DNA from: Poronia punctata
Lineage: Eukaryota > Ascomycota > Sordariomycetes > Xylariales > Xylariaceae
NCBI GenBank assembly: GCA_022579005.1
Contig: MU401801.1
Location: 1 to 29,700, forward strand
Direction: 5' to 3'
Length of the DNA stretch: 29,700 nucleotides
Part shown: one piece after another, positions 1 to 11,300 of the stretch
How the letters are laid out: every line of letters begins with the position of its first letter
How positions within the stretch are numbered: the stretch's first letter is position 1
Position numbers and translations under genes: made by a program
Notes under the pieces: model-generated
Database searches by the model: none
Seen by the model: the letters and a program-made list of their open reading frames with translations, nothing else
What the model was told of the DNA's origin: nothing

Positions 1-1249
1 TTAAGTCATTTTTCTATAAAATACTTAGGCAAGAGACGCTGCGTTGCGATCTGCATGCTGGCGTTAAGTATTTGGACCTAAGTGGGGAACTCCTTGGATG
101 TAGGAATTTTTCAAGGTAGACGTAGGTGGGCTATGTGTTTCCTAGCGACCCGACGATCTTCATTGTTAGCTTACCTGTTAGCCTGTCAGGATATTTACTT
201 TCCTACAGTACCTGTATGTAACCCTGCCACCATTTTTACTAACTTCCAGCCGACCTTGTTCACGACCTTTTGCAACGACCATACTCGTACTCGTACATAA
301 GGTAGATATGATTCCTTTCATCTCGACTCGAAAGCACTTGCTTACACGCACTCATATACACGTACAGGATATCCTGACTTGTCAACTCATTCGCCAAGCA
401 TGTTACCGGCTTCAACTCTCCGGACCTGCAGCAGCAGCCCTGCAGCCCTCTGGAGTCTGGATCGATGGGTAAAATTACATGATTAAGTACCTATTCACTT
501 CAACCCCACATTCCATAGCCTAACCTGACCCGGGCAAGGCACGTGGTCATAAAATGAAATGCAGGTGAAATAAAACGACAACGTACCCGCCTCACGTCAG
601 CTAACGGGAAAGTAAAAGCACAATTCCATTCATGGCAACCGGTATACGGTAACAGTAACGCCTACAGACACGGCAAGTACAAAATAAGGGGATGTAAGGT
701 TGAAGTAGGTATGAAACGGAATGTCTCATAACTGAAAATACTAGGGGTCCATATGTCTTTGACTTCCGAGTACACGGTGAGTCAGTCCATGTGACGACCT
801 GGTATGTATGATATGATATCTAAGACAGGCCTTTACGTCTGTAGGTAGATTTTGGTGGTGTATGTCTCAAACTTCGTCTGGGAGACTTCCATAGGTAATT
901 CCAATGACGTATAGTCTAGTCGCATTGAGAAAGTAAACAAGTACCGTGGTAAGTATTACCAGATATATGGCTTACAAATAAAGACGGACACATGGCACAC
1001 TTACTTGACAGATGAACCTCAACTCAGGTAGTAGTGTACGAGTAATGTATACACACTTTGATATTTCCACCAACAAGCTGATTCCAGCAAGTGTAGGTTG
1101 CCTCCGTGAAACCACATAATGCACACGAACATACAAGAAATACAAGTAAAAAAGTCCGACAACTCCCCGAGGGAAGACATTAAATATTTCCGACAGTGTA
1201 CGCATGAGACTGGTACAGCAGATAGAAACAGGATAAAAAACAAGACGCC

Positions 1250-1284
<35 letters not shown>

Positions 1285-1397
1285 AGTTAGTTGATTAGTT
1301 CCCAAACACCCAATACACCAAGGCAGACCGAGCCGTAGACGACGACAACGAAGAGAAAAGACAGAGAGAAGGAGGAAATAAGGAGGAGTACCAGTTA
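1..1397. other. intergenic region, 3' flank of UNG
   Basis: I see no credible gene here. The open frames are short, lack splice-supported continuation, and those around 970-1400 on the minus strand are translations of the AC repeat. The part nearest 1397 is presumably the 3' UTR of the uracil-DNA glycosylase gene that ends at 1398. The only distinct structure is the dinucleotide microsatellite at 1251-1282. Confidence 0.6.
1251..1282. repeat. (AC)16 microsatellite
   Basis: Sixteen uninterrupted AC dinucleotides are visible. It lies about 115 bp beyond the stop codon of the uracil-DNA glycosylase gene, so it may fall in that gene's 3' UTR, where it would be a GU tract in the transcript. Confidence 0.97.
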
Positions 1398-2620
1398 TCA
1401 CTTAACATCGCCATCCTCCCCCTGCTTTTCAAGAATCTCACTCTTCTCCTCTTTCCCAGCCTCATCCACCTCTCCAACAGCAACAACAGGAATCGGTTCC
1501 TCCCCCTCTCCCTCCTCTTCCTTTTCTTCCTCTTTCTCCTCAATCTTCTCCTCCTCCTCCGTAGTAGTAGTAGACTTCCCATCCTTATTCAAATTCCAAT
1601 CAATTTCCCCATCAACCCCATATCTCCCCCTCAACCACTCATTCGCCTTTTTAAAATGTCCACAGTCGAAAAACCCCCCCGACGCACTCAACGGACTCGG
1701 ATGCACGCTCCTCAAGACCAGATGTTTCGCCTTATCGACCTTACTCACGCGATCACCTGCCGACCTCCCCCAAGCCAAGAAAACAACACCGCGTGTCCGT
1801 TTCTGCGCGACCAGATCAATCACTTTCTGCGTGAAGGCTTCCCAGCCGCGTTTCTGATGAGAGTTGGCGGCGTGTGCGCGCACGGTCAGACATGTGTTTA
1901 ACATGAGGACGCCGCGCTCTGCCCAGGGGGTTAGGAGACCGCCGTTATTGGGCGGGGGCGAGAAGGATGGGTAGTCCTTCTTCAGGGCCTTGTAGATGTT
2001 TTTGAGGGATGGTGGGGCCGGGGTCGGGGGTCGGACGGAGAAGCAGAGGCCGTGGGCTTGGTTGTGGTTGTGGTACGGGTCTTGGCCTAGGATGACGGCC
2101 TTTACGGTGTGGAAGGGCGTGTGTCGGGACCTAGGTACATGTAGGTTAGTTGGGTTACTTAGTTTTCTGTCTCGCGCGCGTGTTTTCATCATTTTTTTTC
2201 GAGAATACGGTGGGGGGTTGGACATGTGACATACCATGAATACACATCCTCACTAGGCGGAAAGATATTCTTCCCCGAACCAACTTCCGCCTCGATGAAT
2301 TTCTTCAGAGCGATGAATTCCGGTTTAACAATCTCGTCTTTGAGGAGCGCCAACCAACTCGGATCCAGGGTATTGATCTCTAGATGAAGATGTCTCTTCT
2401 GTTCTGGCGTGAGCGTTGCCACCCATGCGTCCTTGTCGAATCTCGATGCTGGGTTTATCGCGGATGACGATGATACCGGGCCAGTTTTGTTGCCATTTGT
2501 TATTGTTGATGTCTTTGGAGGTCCAAAGAATGAAGTTATGCTCCCGTTTGTCTTGGCCTTTTTGCTTGCATCTGCTGCTGCTGCCGCCGCCGCGGCGCTT
2601 TTGCGTTTAAGTGTTGACAT
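1398..2620 (-). CDS. UNG1: uracil-DNA glycosylase (family 1 UDG), two exons
   Basis: Removes uracil from DNA in base-excision repair. Exons 2620-2235 and 2130-1398 give 372 residues. The 104-nt intron (2234-2131) has a GTATGT donor, a CTAAC branch site and a CTAG acceptor, and splicing regenerates the family motif VYSWSRHTP. Visible motifs are the water-activating loop GQDPYH (catalytic Asp about residue 146), the Pro-rich loop, LNTCLTVRAH, and the DNA-intercalation loop HPSPLS (about 272-277). The N-terminus carries a PCNA-binding-like motif NGSITSFF (25-32), with Asn in place of the usual Gln, beside Lys-rich nuclear-type sequence. The last 65 or so residues are a Glu-rich tail beyond the normal family end. 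The start is the first in-frame ATG. The frame stays open upstream without an ATG, so a longer mitochondrial form is possible but unsupported. Confidence 0.93.
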
Positions 2621-3675
2621 TTTGCGGATAGATGTTTGTGGATGGTGGTGATATTTGTTGGTCCTCAAGATTGCGGTTGAAGGCCTCTTATGCAGGTGGC
2701 AGAGGAATTTCACGATTGTGGTTCGCAATTGGGTTTGTAATGCCACGGCGACAACTTTATCTGTTGTAATGCTTCCGGGTATGTATGTATGCGCCGCTGC
2801 ACACTGTTGTACTGCGGAATCGGGACCTGTTGAATGTCCGAAAGAGAGATAGGAAATTACTTCTATTCAGTCGCCTGGTTGTCGATCTAGTAGAAATAAT
2901 CTAGAGATAGAAAAGACTGATCGAGTTTGAAATCTGTTTGCCTTGACAGACAGGTAGTAAAGGTCGTGGGGTTTAATAATCATAAAAAATGGCATAGGAT
3001 GATAAGCGCGTCTTAATTTCATTTGACGCGAACCGCGTTAAGTTTTAGCTCCAGGCAGACACGTAATTTACGCGGGTTCATGTGGCACGTGCTGCAAGCT
3101 GGAAACCCAGGTACAAATACCACCGATGATAGACTTTACTTGCTCGAAGAATGAAGAGATGCTTTTACAATCAGAAGAAAACCATCTCGAGTCCCGAGAT
3201 GCATTTTCAAAGAATTAGCTATAGATAGACAATTAATCATACAGGTGCAGTTATCCATCGCCATAGTCTGACAAACGCTTCCACTTCGAATCATAAGCGG
3301 CCTTGCGACCGGCTCCTACTATCTAGTCGTACCACTAGACAGTAGGTGCCACCGTCTCACAGACTTTTTGTCTCCTAGCCCGGCACCAACCATTCTATAA
3401 AAAAAAGGAAACCCGACCGACCATCTAAAATGCTAGAAATAAAAATACCACGTAATGCCGTCGTCTTTTCCTTTCCCGTCTTGTCCGTTATATGCGGAAT
3501 CGCGTTTTGTTGCCAAATCGTTACCGCTCGCCAAGGTATCGCAAATCAACAAACGCCGAAATGCAACGTAACGCCGGCCAGATGCCATGATAATGCAGTC
3601 AAAGAATTATGAAAGAAATAGGGGGTGAGTGAAGATAGGGGATCGTCGTCGGTTCCGAGCAGGAGGGGCTCTCTC
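2621..3675. other. intergenic: UNG 5' region and MTM1 3' flank
   Basis: Holds the promoter and 5' UTR of the uracil-DNA glycosylase gene (minus) and the 3' flank of the mitochondrial carrier gene (minus). A 60-codon plus-strand frame at 3430-3612 has a hydrophobic start but no other support. No RNA gene or element was recognised. Confidence 0.5.
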
Positions 3676-5086
3676 TCAAGGTTCGTCGTCCAGCGTCTCT
3701 CTCGGCTGCTTTCTTGCACTTCGCTCATTCACACTCCGGAACACCTTCTTGCCGACTTCGTAACTACTGATCATAATAGCACACGCCGGTGCCACTTTGA
3801 GGGTTCGGGGAATCCAGCCAGTCCAGAGTCCCGCCACACCCTCCGTCCTGAATATGTGCCAGAGGAGCCGTGCCATATTGCCTTCTTCAGGAGCACGCGT
3901 CGCCGTCTTCTTCGCTGTGTCGCGAAAGACCTGTGTCCTCGTCTTTCCCACGTCGAAAGGCATCGTCACCATGGAGGCGAAAGCTCCCGACAAAGCACCC
4001 GCTGTGAAACTGTCGGCCAGTACAGCACTGTGGTTCTCCTCGCTCTGGGATCTGGCTCTCTGCTTTGAACGGGAGCCTAGGTCGCGCGATAAGGAGCGAC
4101 CACGGTGTTCCTCCCGTAAATCGGTCAGCTTGTTCCTAATCGTCTCGTACCCCAACCAATACAATCCCGAGAATGGCACATCGCGCCATAGATGAAGCGT
4201 GATGCCTCTCCACAGTGAACGGTATCCATTCTCCGCAACCATCTCCCGGATGCCCTTGAACGTGTCCTTGAGGTGACTTGTTGCTGTTGATCCAGAGGAA
4301 GCCTGAAGTCGGGTCTTGAAAAGTTCAACTGGGCTGACCGCGATGACCGCCAGAATACGCGCTGTAGATCCGGCCGTGACAGCTTTGGAGTCGTCCCTAG
4401 CAAGCCTACTGATCGGACTTGTTCTATTGTACCGAAGCCAGTCGTATCCGGTGAAGTAGATGATGTTGGCGGGAATAGCCATAACCAGTGTTGGTGACAA
4501 ACCCCTCCAGAGCGTAGTGAATCCTTCGTTACGCGCAATCTTTCGCATGCCGTCAAAGGTCGATGTAAAGGTGCGCTTCTGGGCCTCTTCGACGGCGCAT
4601 TCGACCGCGCCTCCGTTAATTCCTATTTTCGGGCCGGCAACGCAGACGTCGGCGTTATTATTCATAAAGAACACTTCTCGACAGCACGCGGTAATACCAA
4701 GATTTGACGGTCGAAAAGCATTTTGAGGCGATATTGCAAGCTTCTGGAATTCTGCAGCAGGCTGTGGTGACGAACCTTGCGATTGCAACCGGACGCGCAC
4801 AACATCCAGAGGGGTTACTGCGACATTTCCTCTTCGTCAGCACCTTGCCACTCGTTTTATACCCCTATGGCGGGAGGCGAAATTATGTTAACATACCGAG
4901 AAGGGAGGTGAGCAGGCTACCGGTAATCGCAGACGCCATCTTCTGTGTAGCGGTGATTTCTGTGCCATCGGTATGGCTGCTCACTTTCTCCGTTGAAGAG
5001 ACCATTGTCTCGCCGGCGAATGCATCTTCGCCTGCTTTCAATCCGTCGCCCTCCCGGCCGCCAGAGCTAGCAGCGGTCGGGCCCAT
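3676..5086 (-). CDS. MTM1: mitochondrial carrier, Mtm1/SLC25A39-SLC25A40 type, two exons
   Basis: Inner-membrane carrier of the SLC25 family. Yeast Mtm1 affects manganese/iron handling and Sod2 activation, and the animal relatives SLC25A39/40 are needed for mitochondrial glutathione import. Exons 5086-4897 and 4817-3676 give 443 residues. The 79-nt intron (4896-4818) has a GTATGT donor and a GCAG acceptor, and splicing joins SLL to VTPLDVVRVRLQ. The three carrier signatures are PLDVVR (about 66-71), PVELFKTR (226-233) and PFDVGKTR (350-357). Between the first two is the subfamily-specific matrix loop with ACCREVFF and four cysteines (108, 109, 122, 137). Only the first ATG-containing start (MGPTAASS) is usable, because the frame upstream has no ATG before a stop. 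It is divergent from the F-box gene, with about 1.5 kb between them. Confidence 0.92.
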
Positions 5087-6637
5087 CGTAGTAATGTCGC
5101 CGCTTTCGTCTCGAAGCGCAACTCGTCTAATCGATGCTTTATATGGGAGCGTCCTTAAATCGGGAATCTCGCGCAAATGATGTTACGACAGAATCGGGAG
5201 TTAAGGCCGTGTCGAAGGTGAAAGGCTGGAGGAGAGCGATGGAACGAGAAAGCTTTATCGAGAAACTTCAGATGCGAGAGGGGGAAGAGCCAGTGGGGGG
5301 GCTGTTGTATATTTATACTGGGAGCAGAAAAAGAAGCGCAGACGTCCGTCGTTCTTCCGGACGGAGAAGGTTGAGGAATAGCGATTCCCCATGCAGACCT
5401 TGGGAAAGACCACGTAAACCCCGGAATTGATAAAAGTAATTATATACCAGTAGTTTGATGCACAGTAGCTAGGTTACAGGGTTTAACCTAGTGATGAGTA
5501 GTAGTCTACTGGTTGTCCAGGTGGTTTGCGATGGCGGGCAAAATCGTAGAGGGTCCAAACGATTCTTCGCTGTCATTCAAAGTTAAAAAGTCAATTACAC
5601 AGCGGAAATTTCTCGATCAAGGGCATGTACCTAGGTACTACTCCGACAACTGCTCCGACGGAGGCCGAGCACTCAAAAACGACACTAATACTAATTCGTG
5701 CCCTAAATTGGCCACCCGTCATGACATCACAGCCAATCAGAACCATCGATTCAGGCGCATATAAATGAAGCATTCCTACTATGTACATAGGTACTTGTGT
5801 GTAGGTAAAAGTACTAGGTATCTTCAACGTTTGCATCTTTGTGTACTGTATGCCATCTAGCAGGGACGCGTACATCTGCAGTCAAAAAGGCAAGGAAGCT
5901 TTGAAGGGACGGAGGGACCAAGTTGCAATAGTTACAAGTATATCAGTACTCAGTGGAAGTCTATAACCCACAAAAAAGACTTAGGTACTGCAATTGTACA
6001 TGAGTAAAGCGCCATCGAGGTTCATGCATATGCCTATGATGTAGGTGGCATCGAGAACCTCTAATGTTTCAAAAGCTACCCACAATATATAAAATCGCGC
6101 CTACGAGTATTCAATTTACCCTTTGGTATGTCACACATATTGTGAAAGAGAAATACCACAATTTATTTTTGTAGAAGCGCGGGCAAACAGAAACAGAAGT
6201 ATCCCGCACAGAATCTCCAGATCAGATACCCACCAATCGCTTCCCGTTGGACCCATCAGTCTTGGCAACCCACTAACGGGTCGGGGGGTTTCGGTGTTAA
6301 GCTCCGGAATTGCGCCACTCCTGACTAGCGATCACTTCTCTTTCATCCTCATCAACGTCTCAGAACGTCCGGCTCATCTCATCGGTGTGACTAATTAATC
6401 CTAACGGATGATTACCCATCTTATCAGGATTCTTGTCAGATTATTGGTCGCAATCAGTCCTATAATTCGATTGAATATCGAAACTCAATCGTGATCTAGG
6501 TATATTTACATACTAGTAGTAACTCATCTCACCGCTTCTCATACTTCTTAAGGCAATACGCTGGCTCGTAATAATCTCACTGAAAGAAATTAGAAAAAGA
6601 GTATAAGAATAGAGGACGGCGGCTTGAAGTGTTAAAA
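5087..6637. other. divergent intergenic region between MTM1 and F-box gene
   Basis: About 1.55 kb contains the promoters of two divergently transcribed genes. It includes short palindromic words of the TACCTAGGTA type (for example at 5627-5640) and AT-rich TATA-like strings (near 5447, 6088 and 6500). A plus-strand frame at 6123-6398 is not credible as a gene. A segment near 6240-6330 has a faint 5S-rRNA look on the minus strand and was rejected. Confidence 0.5.
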
Positions 6638-8374
6638 ATGGAGCCACCATCGGATCAGATTCAAAGCGAATTGGAAAGTTTCAGACGGCAATGGCAGGAA
6701 GAAGTGTCCTCGAGGAAGACGCGGACCTCACCCCAGCAATCAAGAGCAACCAATCAATCCGGACGGCCTGGCCCATCCTCTGCAGCTGGCACCGCGAGAC
6801 AACCCAGAAGGCATGAACCCCCTACACATGACAAGGGGTCGAAAGCCGGTAAGGCTGGTCAAGTGGATGAAGATGAGGATTACACCCCGGCGCCCGTTTT
6901 CGATGACAATGACATGCCGGATAGCAAAGCAAAGACATCAGATGGCGGCGAGGAGGGCAGGCAGAAAGAGCCTAGCACTGCGCTCGAGTTCTACGAACAT
7001 GCGGTGGAGAGAGAATCCATCGGCAAACTCGGAGACAGTCTCCAGCTATACCGGAAAGCCTTTCGCATGGACGACAAGGTCGACCGCAAATACCGCGATA
7101 AACACTTTGCCGGGCGCTGGGCCAAACCGACACAGCAACAACAACAGGCCAACCCGTCCAATGCCGCGGCCACAGTCCCCAACCCAGCACACCACTCACT
7201 TCCGGCAGCGGGAGGGGGAGAGAGCAGCAAAGATGCGGAATCTATACCCCTCTCGTATCCAGACCTCATAGCTAGTTTCGCGCAACTCAAAGTCGAAGGC
7301 GCTCCGCCCGAGGTTGAAGGTGTTGAACCACCACCATGCCCCATCTCCGAGTTGCCAGACGAGATCCTCGTGCATATTCTCCGAGATGTTGCTATCGCCG
7401 ACGTGGGTGACTTCATGCGCCTAGCACAAGTCTGCAAACGACTTGCCTACCTCGTAATTACCGAGGACCGCATCTGGCGACGTGTATGTCTCGGGTCCGA
7501 ATTCGGCTTCGGAGGCATGCACCGCCACTGGCAAAATACCATCACCTGGGAACCGCTGGACCCAACCGAATTACTCGCGGATTCCGACACCGACACTGGT
7601 GAGGATAACGGCGAACTACTGACAGTGGAGGAGTTACAGCGCCGTCGCGATGCCGAGGCGCGGGCCACGACGCTGGCCTTGTTCCGCACCGTGGGGGGAT
7701 ATGCCTCATGGCAAAACATGTTCCGCCGACGGCCGCGCGTGCGCTTCAACGGTTGCTACATCTCGACGGTGAATTACATCCGGCCCGGACAGAACGTGGG
7801 CGGGAATCTCACATGGAACACACCCGTGCACATCGTCACCTACTACCGGTATCTGCGACTCTTCCGCGACGGCACCTGTATCAGCCTTACCACGACAGAC
7901 GAGCCGGCACAGGTCGTACACCACCTTACCCGCGCGAATATAGCCTTGAACCGCAGAGAAGTATCAGGCCAACACCTTCCTTCGAACCCCATGTTGAAGG
8001 GACGCTGGCGTCTCTCGTCGGTCCACGACCGTGATCGGGATCGCTACGAAGTCCCCGGCGGAAGCGGAACCAGCATCCGACCCCCGGAGGTAGGCGCCAC
8101 CAACACTTCGGCCCCTAGCGCGACCCCGACAAGCCTCGCGGATTCCGAGAGCGATCTCTACGTCGAGACGGAGGGCGTCGTCGGCACCAAGTACATGTAC
8201 CGCATGGACCTGACGCTGCGCAGCGCCGGTAAGGCCTCGGCGCGCAACAATAAGTTGGTATGGCGCGGTCACTGGAGCTATAATACCCTCACGGACGACT
8301 GGGCCCAGTTCTCGCTGAAAAACGGGAAGCCGTTCTTCTTTAGTCGTGTCAAGAGCTATAATGTGAACGAGTAA
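6638..8374 (+). CDS. F-box protein of the Hrt3/Pof7/FBXO9 type
   Basis: Predicted substrate adaptor of an SCF (Skp1-cullin-F-box) ubiquitin ligase. It is a single 578-residue exon with no introns needed. Residues 1-110 are polar and low in complexity. Residues 115-157 form a TPR/MIT-like helical hairpin (ALEFYEHAVERE ... LYRKAFRMDD) typical of this family. The F-box spans about 235-282 (PISELPDEILVHILRDV ... VCKRLAYLV ... WRRVC). The C-terminal Hrt3/FBXO9 domain starts near RPRVRFNGCYIS (about 366) and includes VNYIRPGQ, TPVHIVTYYRYLRLF and a final WRGHWSYN segment. The ATG at 6638 is chosen because the three codons upstream in the open frame start with GTG. In animals FBXO9 acts in growth-factor/TOR signalling. 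The targets of the fungal protein cannot be read from the sequence. Confidence 0.92.
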   Translation: MEPPSDQIQSELESFRRQWQEEVSSRKTRTSPQQSRATNQSGRPGPSSAAGTARQPRRHEPPTHDKGSKAGKAGQVDEDEDYTPAPVFDDNDMPDSKAKTSDGGEEGRQKEPSTALEFYEHAVERESIGKLGDSLQLYRKAFRMDDKVDRKYRDKHFAGRWAKPTQQQQQANPSNAAATVPNPAHHSLPAAGGGESSKDAESIPLSYPDLIASFAQLKVEGAPPEVEGVEPPPCPISELPDEILVHILRDVAIADVGDFMRLAQVCKRLAYLVITEDRIWRRVCLGSEFGFGGMHRHWQNTITWEPLDPTELLADSDTDTGEDNGELLTVEELQRRRDAEARATTLALFRTVGGYASWQNMFRRRPRVRFNGCYISTVNYIRPGQNVGGNLTWNTPVHIVTYYRYLRLFRDGTCISLTTTDEPAQVVHHLTRANIALNRREVSGQHLPSNPMLKGRWRLSSVHDRDRDRYEVPGGSGTSIRPPEVGATNTSAPSATPTSLADSESDLYVETEGVVGTKYMYRMDLTLRSAGKASARNNKLVWRGHWSYNTLTDDWAQFSLKNGKPFFFSRVKSYNVNE

Positions 8375-11300
8375 AAGGGGGAGTACGTTTTTCCGTCTTT
8401 CTTTTGGCATGCAGCTTACGTTTCCGGATGAATGAATGAATGTCATGTTTGATCTTGTTTCGTAACATGGGATGCGGGCAATTACAGCTTGAGAGCGATG
8501 TGTTGTTTCTCGTATGAGTACGACTCGGTGGAGAATAGAAAATAGACCCCTTTTCATACGACGGACCGGACCGCAACTGTTGTAGTATTATTACAGGTAA
8601 CCTATCGAGTGACGCAATAACGATACACCATGCTTTAAATCCCGAATGAGACGCTTATCTCTGTTGTATATTTTATTTCGTTCCTTGGGCCAAAGGGGCA
8701 TCTGGTTTTACTCGGTACTACCACCATTATAAAGCCAACTCCTCACTTTCGACATTCTTGATATACTCACAATGTATGCCCCAACCGTGCGCCTTATTTA
8801 CATGTAGAAGTATTTAGATGTTATATAATCTTCGAGGTATATCCCTCCTATCGAGATACCGTGTCAACCTTGAGACCCGAATTTCATTCACAAACAAAAG
8901 GTAAAGGTTAAAAAAAAAGACACTACGAGTATAGTTCCTACTTCCCCCTTTGTCAGACGCGCAAACGAAAAGCGTGTTGTGTACCTACACAGTTTTTTTT
9001 CCCGAGACAGATGACATATAGTTTCAGCTGTGTTCGCTTCTACCAGTTGTCCCTTGCATGATGCGGTATGACGATAATGTGTTCGCTACGTTGCCGGGAT
9101 TTTATAAATGGTTATTTTGGGTTTTCAAAGCCCGGGTAATGGAGAAATAGGGGTATAGTGAAGGCCCTAAGACACCTCTTATAAGAAGAGCCTGCCATTG
9201 ACTCGGCTCAACATGAATGTCCGGTGGTCACATATCAGGTAGTATAGATTCTGAGAATGTGCAGGACCAAACTCGAAACCCCTGCCTATCAACCTATACC
9301 GTTATTAGGCTACGTGGTACACACAGAGTCCCAGTAACAGCTAGGTGTGTACTGTGGGATGAAGACGTCTCGGTGTCCTTCCTCGGGCATAAAATGAGAT
9401 TATCGGCTCCTTTGAACCAAAACGCTGGGAATCGCTCCCAGCCAAAAACGTTGCAGCGGCCTTCCGTTCTGCCTGTGCCAGTGTTGCCCAATACCGGGGT
9501 AACATAAACTGCATATTCAAGACCCAATTTGCCGCCGTTTGCATCTCGCTTCTCACTATGCGTTCGGGTTCAATATATTGATGTCTGCATAACTTGGTAA
9601 TAGTTATATCTACCTAGCTCTCATAGGTGTAGTTACGGTACCAAGACTATCTAGCAGTAAGTTAGCAATGCAAGTAAGCTCACTGCCTTTTTTTTTTTTC
9701 TTCGTAAGCTCTAGGTTAAGCTGTCGGTAGGACTTTGAGTCTATTGGTTCCGGTGACCGAATCCCTCCCTGGTCAAAGTATGCCTGCCGAGAGCCATGTG
9801 CTTATGCTCCTATCAAGAGGCTGCCTGTCCCTGTGCAACCTTGATCGAGGAGAAGAACTCGCAGTATGCCGTACCGGGATAAGTAAGAGGTATGCGGCAA
9901 TCGGAATTCTGGCGAGCTTGCATACAGATTGAATATTGGTTACCACTCCAAGATACGGAGAAAAGGGAACCGTAAGAAAGACCGGCCGGTTGGGCAACGT
10001 ACCTTGGCCAATTCATATACGCACCAAAGATGGCGGGATAGAATTATACTCGTACTCATACGTGTATCAATCGAGCGAAAAAAAATGGTGTTCAGTTGGT
10101 CTATTGAATCCTATTCGAGCGTTTACATGCTTTTATTACATCCGCCAATTTACCAACAGACGTGTATCCAAGTTAAAACTAGACCAACCCTAAAAGGACC
10201 TAAGTTTGGCGCCCACCTCGACGTACCTAGCTCCGCAGCTCTACTCGTAAGGAATTCAAACAAAGCTGCCCCGCCAGATCCTGTCTGCCTGTCCCTTGTG
10301 TCCACGTTACCCTACTCGTACCCTCGAGATGTCCACTCATCCTACGGCAAAATTACAAAGCGAGTCATTGCCTTACGTTCAAGCACAGATAAATGGAACT
10401 TTGAAGGTCTGCAGCCCCCTCTTTTGTACACGTCTATTCACAAATCTGGGTAATGTGCCGGTCCCGAATCCAGATGGTACCTGAGCTACACTACCCACTT
10501 CGAAGACCGACTCCCCACATGAAGTTAGATCAGTACAAAGGCCAAAGTCAAACCCACTTAAGGTTACGTTGCTACACAAAAAAACATTCACCTGGAGGAC
10601 AGAAGATGTTTTGACAAAATATGAATAATATAGGTAGGTGTCTATGGCCTTCGTATCTGGCCCAAGGGGAGAAAACCAGACATCCCTCTTCTGTATAAAA
10701 CTCATAACCACCTACCTAAAACAGCCAACGATTACCTGCCTTGGAACTTTTCAAGCGTAGATGCGGATTTATGGACACCAATATACGAGTATACTTCCAA
10801 AGCAGGAACATAAGCAAGTACCTACGCCATCATCTGCCCCGTTCTAGCTCCTTTTGCTCTTCTTTGACCAATCAACAGAAGCTCTACCTCCAATAGTCGC
10901 TTTTCTAGACGCATGTTACTCTGGCACTGCATGCTACAAGTACGTACTCATACAGAGGCTGGCAAGGGGGAACCCGAACACAACATGAGCCTGTTCTTGT
11001 ATTACGTCTACGCCTTCTAATACCCAGAACAACAAAAAAGAGCCCCTAGACTTGGGGTGGGGATGAACTAAGGCATGTAAACTAAAGTACTAAGTAGGTT
11101 TAGAAGCAGTAGAAGATGGATCGAGCCAACGAGCCAACATGGGGCTCCCGTTCATTCTTTAATGATTTACAGTACATCACTTCCCTACTTTACCCACTGC
11201 CTAGCTCCAGATGTTTTCCGAACCCAATCCCACCTGCACCTACCTACTTTGACATATGAACTGCACTGCTTAATATCCCAAAACTTCCATTCCAGACCTC

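Noticed and set aside
972..1282. Minus-strand frames starting with alternating Met-Cys-Val
   Set aside because: They are translations of the (AC)16 microsatellite.
3430..3612. 60-codon plus-strand frame with a hydrophobic N-terminus, possibly a small secreted protein
   Set aside because: Lies in the 3' flank of the carrier gene on the opposite strand. The Cys pattern and length are not distinctive and nothing else supports it.
4125..4556. 143-codon minus-strand frame inside the carrier gene
   Set aside because: It overlaps the well-supported carrier exon in another frame and has no family features.
6235..6330. Possible 5S rRNA relic on the minus strand (GTTAGTGGGTTG and GATGGGTCC)
   Set aside because: Only two short words match and their spacing is about 9 nt too long. 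The outer stem could not be drawn.
7964..8557. 197-codon minus-strand frame overlapping the 3' end of the F-box gene
   Set aside because: Antisense shadow of a conserved coding region.
9929..10453. 174-codon plus-strand open frame in the gene-poor stretch
   Set aside because: No family resemblance, no good start context, composition like translated non-coding DNA, and no splice-supported extension.
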